64,000 nucleotides of DNA from Isoetes taiwanensis (lineage: Eukaryota; Streptophyta; Lycopodiopsida; Isoetales; Isoetaceae). The stretch lies in the NCBI GenBank assembly GCA_021234155.1, contig JAJEKV010000022.1, positions 6,650,132 to 6,714,131 of the forward strand, written 5' to 3'. The notes under the pieces were generated by a model. It ran no database searches. It saw nothing but the letters and a program-made list of their open reading frames with translations, and had not been told where the DNA came from. Position numbers and translations under genes: made by a program. Position 1 is the first letter of the stretch, and the number at the start of each line of letters is the position of its first letter. Positions 57,610 through 64,000 of the stretch are shown one piece after another.

Positions 57610-58190
57610 CCCTCCCAATATTTATATACAAAGACAATGACTACTAACAAATCTTTGAAGGTCAGAGATTCCTTTTGAGATCCTTGAGTGCAACCTTCTT
57701 TCTTTTTCATCTTTAGCCTGTTATTCAAATCCTCAATCCGTTCACAAACACCATGGTGCCTCCTCGTCGGGGCGGCCATCATCATCGCAAAAGTTGGATC
57801 TTCTCAAGTTCCGCAAGAAAATCAGAAGTCATTGGGAGATGTTGTGATAAATGTTGGGTTCATGCTGCAAAAGCCCGGTCAGTTAATAAATAATTAAGAC
57901 ATTTAATAGCAGTTGCAGAAAAAGAAAACCTACCCGAGTAATGACCAACATATGTGTACAACTCATATGCTAATCTTTTTGCTGATAGAAAAGTCTAGTT
58001 AAAAAATGGTACTCCACAGGGCCTTAAAGATGAAGATACTCCTCATGAAGCTTTCCAAGCCTGCAAAAAAAAGGCTTCGATTAGAATATACCAAAAAACA
58101 ATGCATGAACAACGCTTATACACTTCAGTAATGTGGCACACTCCAGGTCGTAAATGACCATTTTCTAGTGGAAGACTACACTTTAAAATC
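57610..58190. other. No recognisable gene
   Basis: Short frames only (57688-57897 is the longest). Nothing supports a gene. Confidence 0.35.
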
Positions 58191-58194
58191 GTAA

Positions 58195-61100
58195 AATAGA
58201 ATAGAATAGAATAGAATTGTTTTTATCGTCCACGGAGACCAATCGCCTATGGGACCCAATACAAAAGCGCAGTTAGATCACATTCTTGCCCGGATTAAAA
58301 ACCCCCGCCCGAAGGGTTTTCGAGGACAAACCGTGGCGGCAATAAGGCTGCCGACATCAATTAAATGGTTATTTCGGGGCATAAGCCCTCAAGTCCAATA
58401 CTTCTGAATGTATGATCCGGTGAGCGCGCAGACCGGGTCGTGCCCTGTATCATGTAGCGGCTCATCAGGTCTAATCAATCGAGCATAAGCGTGTCCGAAT
58501 CTGATCATATCTTTGGGCAGCTCACCGGAAAGTGTGACACTCATCCTCAACGGCTCGCCGGGCAGCGGCGACAAACCCTATCCTGACGTGGCTCCCCAAT
58601 CCATCGACTTGTCTCAATCCGGAGATGGTGGGCACCTGTGCGAATGGAGGCGATATGCCTGCGCTTTTTCATGGGCAGATGTGAACGTAGGTAGCGTTGT
58701 GGGCCTCGTTCTAATGTGGGATTTATGTGCTGCTTGTAATGTGCTGTTTTGACTTGCTCTAGAGCCCTGGAATCCCAAAGCTTGCTGGAGAAACAAGCAT
58801 CAAGGTAACATCTCAGGCTGTCACGATCTGCCTCTGTTTCTACCTGGATGCACATGTGCTCCTGGACATTCCATCTAGTTAGCCACTGCACTCTTTTATC
58901 CTTCCAACAATTCTTGAGTCGTTGTGGTCCCATTGCCACGCATAATCCAAGTCGCGGTAGAGCGATCATCATCCATATTTACCACCTTACCGAAATAGAC
59001 GATGTGTCTATCAAGGGCGCTCGCTGAAGTGGCGTGGAAACTGTCTCCGCAACAAAATTTGATATGGGGACCGTGGATTTCACTCCGAAAGTGCCCCGTG
59101 CTAAGAAGGCCTTTCGCACTGTTCTAAGTCGCTCCAAGTAGCAAGGGACACCACCGGGCCCCGGACTTCAACTCCGTACAAAAGAGCGGGCTCTACTAAT
59201 ACCCACGAACAGATGTGCCCGATGCCCCAATCATATAGTTACGCTCAGGGTTATTGTTCAAGATTGCATAGAGTGCTTTCCACCTGGCCGCTACACGCAA
59301 TCTTATGGAAGTGTCCCAAAGATAGTGTAGAAGGAAACCCACTCCCGGATACTTGTAGGTGGGTCACCTCCACTTGTTGCCCTCGATAAGTGAATGAAGA
59401 GGGCCTTGGATGGCGCGAGGATGAGATTAGGACCACCTTGGTCTTGGCCAGATTGACGTTCATGTCTGTGGCCTGGCTGAATGTATCTAGAGCATCTAAG
59501 TGAGACTGCATATCCTCTGGAGTGTGAGCTAAGAGGTCAACATCGTCTGCATAGATGAGTTGTCTGATGACCTGATGCAAAAGTTGGGCCCGCCACCCCC
59601 ATTGTCCATGAGCCAGTGTTCCAACTGGTCAATGTACACACCAAACAATGTTGGAGAAAGAGGACATCCTCGGCGGACCCCAATATCGCTAGTAAATGGT
59701 TGTCCCGTCATCCGCGATATCTTGGCACTGCATAACTCTCGCATAACAACAGATAATCGCATTTTGCATATCCACAGGAACCTCTAGTTGCCGCAATCTT
59801 TCCCATAACTTTTCCCGAGGCACGGTGTCAAAAGCCTTCACAAAGTCAACAAAGCAACAATACAGGTCCCGCCGACGGTTTCTGCTATCCTCAACCAAAG
59901 TATGATCAATGGTTGAATGCCGGGTCCGAACCCCGCTTGTGTGAGAGCTTCGCGACATACATTGTTTCCGCCCACCGGGTCAAGCTGTTGTCAATAATGC
60001 CAGCCTAGCGGTTTGGCAAACACCGAACCGACCATGATTGTTCGGCAATTGGTTGGACTATGTGGATCTCCCCGCCTTGTAAATGGGGACAACTCGCTTG
60101 TGGTCCTTCTTTGGGGAATCCTTCTGTGGCGCTCTGTTGAACATAGTGGTTGGGACTGGTACCATAGGCTCCCCCCGCCCACTTGAGCAACTCGGCTCGC
60201 ATACCATCCAGGTCCGTTGCTTTCCCATTGCCCAAACGCTTACTGGACCCCGGGTAACATCATCCTCCTCGTGATTTCTAATGTCGGACCATTCCGTGGG
60301 GGTATGAGTGCTCGTGTCCCTTGAGGATCATAGAGTTGCTGCATGTATTGTTCCCACTGCTCATTATTGTTCCCACTGCTCATTAGTGATGTTCCCCGTA
60401 GGCTGGGCGGGCTTTCGAAGAACCTTGCGCCAAAAGATTCTAGGATGGCTTTTCAACATGGAAAACATTTCCCTTTGATGGCGTGCAATGTACTGAGATT
60501 TCTTTGCCTTCAAGAAAGCACGATACTGTGTGGTGGCGTGTGGGCGCATTGCAGGATCTGTGATCTGGCGGAGCCGGCATTTGTATTCCTTACACTCAGC
60601 ATCAAACCACCGATTACGGCGGAATGTTGCAGTCCCTGTGATACCTCTCGGGCATGCTATCCCAAAACATCTTTCTGCAACAGTACCAAGGAGCTCAATC
60701 AGCTGACCGTTTGCTGCTCTAGCGTCGTGTAAAATTCCTGAAAGGTCATCTATGAGCATATCAGCATAATCCTTTGCTTGCTCCTAATCCAATCGCAAGT
60801 TTAGGTATACAAGGAGCTGCCGTAGAAGGGGTTCTAGCAGTACCGCCAAGCCAACCTTCGAGGTAGAGTGGAAGGTGATCCGAGTCCATCTCCTCATCTC
60901 TACTTGCTGTGCCTACCCGAAAGTGGTTGATCAAATGTACATCCCGCCTCAGCGACTAATAGATAGTCCACCACACTAGATCCTCCACCCTGATTCTCTT
61001 GGCTGTAGGTGCACTTACAGGAGGAAGGCCACTGTGCCAGGCCATTACAAATTACCAAGTCAAAGACACCACATAGTAGAAGCAACCGCACCGCCAAAGC

Positions 61101-61526
61101 GCCGCGGACGACTATCATCCGATGTTCGCGGGCCACACCGCCTCCGGGCGTAGGCCGTAACACATCCCCGAGCCAAAGGATCAAGTCTCATGGGCTGCTC
61201 TACTCCCGTCCGTGCATTGAAGTCCCCAAGGAGTACCACACTACCCAACTGTCTATGTTGTTGTATGTCATCATATAGATCGACATATGGAGCTAGCCTG
61301 TCCACATCTGAGTGGGCATGGTAAACCCTCCATGTCCCCTCTTGCCCGTGCAGCTATTGAGGACTGAGAAATGTTGATAGCCTAAAAGATCAGGTAGCCT
61401 GTGTCCTGCGTGCTCCCATGTCTCCATGAGGAAGATGAGATCTATACCTGCAGCAGCAGAGTTGAGACTATTCCCCTTCTGCCATGGGAAACGTCGACAA
61501 TTCCAGGAGACCACCTGAAGGCACAT
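58195..61526 (-). pseudogene. LINE ORF2: endonuclease and reverse transcriptase, decayed
   Basis: It starts at 61526 (MCLQVVSWNCRRFPW), one base past the end of ORF1. The apurinic-type endonuclease shows LIFLMETWEH and LLGDFNARTG. A linker (60759-60364) has RRNRWFDAECKEYKCR. The reverse transcriptase shows CCFVDFVKAFDTVPREKLW (59958-59689), GVRRGCPLSPTLFGVYID, then LIYADDVDLLAHTPEDMQSH with the catalytic YADD (59580-59251). The C-terminus (58972-58389) has RTGAHHLRIETSRW and a CRRCP zinc-finger start. At least six shifts break it. The 3' end is GTGGACGATAAAAACAATTC followed by TATTC repeats (58195-58225). It nicks target DNA and copies its RNA there. Confidence 0.92.
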
Positions 61527-61529
61527 TCC

Positions 61530-63302
61530 CTATTTGTTAGCAGCAGAGGCATGCGCAGATTGAGTTGTGGGGGAAGAGTGGGAAGCGGTAGCAGACTGAG
61601 TCACGTGGACAGAGTGAGAAGCAGTAGGGGTTGGGGCAGAGTGAGAAGCAAAGTAGGAGTTGGGGTGGCATATGATCGAGGAGTAGCAAGAAGGGGCGGG
61701 GCATGGGGCTGGAGCAGACGGTGGAGGAGCATGATCAGAGGAGGTGGGGGCTGCAGCTGAATGGCCCGGAGGGTCCGTAAGCAACATTCGGGTGAGCTAA
61801 AAAATGTGCATCTTGCCTCGAACTAGTCCTACAGCTCCTCCTTGACAGCGGATGCCTCGAACCTTGGTGAGCTCACGCCTGCGGGACTCTTGTTGTTTGG
61901 GGTGAGGTCTCGGTCCACATACAAGGATGTTCCCTTCAATTGCTTGCCCTGGCGCAGTATGGCATCCCGTACTTGCATATACGCATCGTGAATATGACAA
62001 TACGGTTGTATGCGAGAACGCCGGCGCCATGATTGGTGGCTCGAGCAACGCGGTCTGAGCCCAGGCAATGTCATACGATTGATGATCTGCATCATGGAGT
62101 CGGTGAATGAGATTCTCTCCCTCTTCTTCCGGCAGGCCACGGATCACCAAATTATGACCTCTCCGTCTGCGTTCACTAAGCTCACGTGGATCAACGTTTG
62201 CTGGGACAGCATGTACCGGGCCGCCATGCGGAGTTGAAGGCGTTGTCCGATGTCCATGAACGGGAGGGTCCCGCTGGCGTGGAAGGAATGGTGAAGTAGG
62301 GCGCCGTGGTGCCCTCGCCTAGATCGACTTCGCATGGGTGCTTGAGCATGGGTGGCACCGAGGTGCACGAGATTGCCTCCGCTATACGGTGAGCTCAGCT
62401 CCCTTTGGAATTGTTTCGCCACTCCAACTCGGATACACAATTTTGCAAGGCCTCGTGTGCATTGGCATGGAGTCCTTTCCCCGTTGGATTGTAGCTTCGA
62501 GCTTCGTGTGCCTCTTGCTCTTGAACAAGGGAACAATTTGTTCCAACTTCAGATCCTAGAGGCAATTACATCATCTGCCGATATGAAGGTGATCTCCATT
62601 GTGCTGATCCCGCTCGGAAGGGCCTTTGTAACCGACTTTCGTTAGTTGCTATCCGAAATGCCCCCGAAAGTGACAATGACATCTCGCAATGTCCGATCAA
62701 GACGGAGATATCGCTGACCATCTCTGCTCAATTCTCTCCTTGTCCTTCATTATAACTTCATCTCGGTAGACATGGTGTCTATTTTTGCCGGGAGGCCAGC
62801 AAGAGTCCGGCTATCCCGCTCCTTTTCAAACCGCAACAGCTTTAATCTTGTCAAGCAATTGTTGCACGGGGTCTCAATGCACGCAAACTGTTGCTTTACT
62901 ATAGCGATTGCTTCTTAAGCACTTGAGGGACGGAGGCTTGTTGCTCTTTCCGCCGGTGTGAGATCCGAGTGGTGTGATCCTCAACCATCGCCTGTGTTTG
63001 TCTCCACCTCTCATGGCATGATCGGGTCCTTGTGGAATCGGCCTCGAGGTCCGCAAAGCCGGGAGTGGCCGACTTTGTCTTTTTGGCCGAAGCTGAGCTT
63101 GCCGCTGAGCCTTTGCACGAGCCTCCTTCTTCATGGAAGAGGCTTCTCCCTTGGCCCGACCGCTAGGTCTAGGGTCTCTTTGGCGGCGGTCTTGTGGGCG
63201 CTTGTATGCTCCTCCCAAGTGTGCATGTCGGGGCAGGGTGGTTCGAAGTCTGGTGCGGGTCCGGTTCTCGAGTTGGGTTGGGGATGTCCTGAGAGTGTCC
63301 AT
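61530..63302 (-). pseudogene. LINE ORF1, decayed
   Basis: A very basic N-terminus (63302-62874, RAKGEASSMKKEARAKAQRQ) is followed by a broken middle. A segment with NADGEVIIW/LVIRGLPEEEGE reads as an RRM-like or L1 ORF1-type RNA-binding domain (62200-62090). A C-terminal part (ILRQGKQLKGTSLYVDRDLT) and a Pro/Ser/Ala/Thr-rich end reaching the stop at 61530 follow. ORF1 proteins coat LINE RNA. The close ORF1-ORF2 junction fits reinitiation. Several shifts are present. Confidence 0.65.
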
Positions 63303-63309
63303 GGGTACC

Positions 63310-64000
63310 TAGACAGATCTTGAATCAAACGGACCAACAAATTAGGGCAAGTCAAGGGAATATGTGAAGCCCTAATCCAGAATCCAAAAGAGCAAACCGG
63401 CCGGAAAATTGCTGTTATCACAGAAATAACTTATCCAACTGGGTCATATCATACACCATTGGAAAGGTTGCTAAGAGAGCTTTCCAACGCAACAAATTTC
63501 AGCTGAAACGGACTTCTGGATCTCCTGTTATGAGTGAAAACGTGTGACTAGCACCACCGCCTTAGGGTTTGAGCGCCTTTGGAGATGGAGGCCGTAGGAC
63601 GATGTATTACATGCTTCAAAAGAGGCCAAACTTGGCTACCACAAAACCCATTGGACTCTTTCCAATCCTCGAGTTTCCTAAACTCCCTGCGCAAACTTGT
63701 ATTGATCCTCCCGATCAAGACTACAACGTAGGATCATGCCTTGTGCAATTCAATCATTGTGGCTTGCAAAATACACACTTTGCTAGAGAACCATAACTCA
63801 AACTACACTACAGCTTTTCAACAAGGTTGGATTGCATATGCGACCAACACAGCCTTGAATCATTCTAATCTATCCCCAGCTATCACAATCTTGGATATAA
63901 GATAGTAAAAGAAGAACCTGAGTCCTGATATAATAAACTACTAATAGTACATGACTCTAAAGTAAACAATACGACATGCAGCAAAAAAAGCCACAGTAGT
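63310..64000. other. No recognisable gene
   Basis: Probably LINE 5' leader followed by unrelated sequence. The longest frame (63569-63796) has no recognisable motif. Confidence 0.35.

Overview
The window is nuclear DNA of a land plant, most likely a fern or another seed-free plant. This is inferred from a PLS-class pentatricopeptide (PPR) gene with MYGKCG and VVSWTAMI repeats, a spliced BTB-TAZ gene with plant splice sites, very dense transposon nesting, and fern/moss-like transposon gene families. Only one gene looks intact. From 1571 to 4141 lies a long PPR gene broken by two frameshifts, one stop and a lost C-terminus. On the minus strand, 7197 to 5106, is a five-exon BTB/POZ-TAZ (BT) gene of 441 residues, with a TATA box and a G-box upstream. 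From about 8 kb onward almost everything is mobile DNA.

Region 10.8-40.4 kb is a four-level nest. An old LTR element (B: partial LTR 10830-11552, primer-binding site at 11553) was split by a second copy of the same family (A: 13538-23755, 1.56-kb LTRs, target duplication AAGAT). It was split again by a minus-strand Ty3/gypsy element (C: 24583-39738, 422-bp LTRs, target duplication GTAGA). C in turn has a Helitron (26906-34873) inside its RNase H frame, and excising the Helitron on paper restores that frame exactly. The Helitron carries a G-patch fragment of a DRT111/SPF45-like splicing factor, a tRNA-type SINE, a 365-bp duplication and a scatter of small related palindromes.

The most unusual content is in family A/B. 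Between the primer-binding site and the gag-like region, both copies carry a relic that reads as histone H3: an ACTKQTAR tail in B, and an H3 C-terminal helix region in both A and B. In each copy the relic is flanked by repeated nested hairpins of about 64 bp, whose stems differ between copies while pairing is kept. I read this as an LTR retrotransposon family that carried its own histone-H3-like gene.

Region 40.45-50 kb looks like another poorly known element. Two broken genes point away from each other: a minus-strand protein with a ParB-like domain and a possible methylase-type motif, and a plus-strand protein of a transposase-like family. The space between them and their introns are filled with a 22-bp perfect palindrome (AAATGGCGCCA plus its reverse complement), three fold-back units and short tandem repeats.

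Region 50.1-64 kb holds tandem repeats, two unidentified open frames (51297-51854, 52195-52761), a gypsy gag-protease relic whose stops are all TAG (53104-54833), a CACTA transposon relic on the minus strand (55156-56562), a second Helitron 3' end (57072) and a decayed non-LTR retrotransposon on the minus strand (63302 to 58195).
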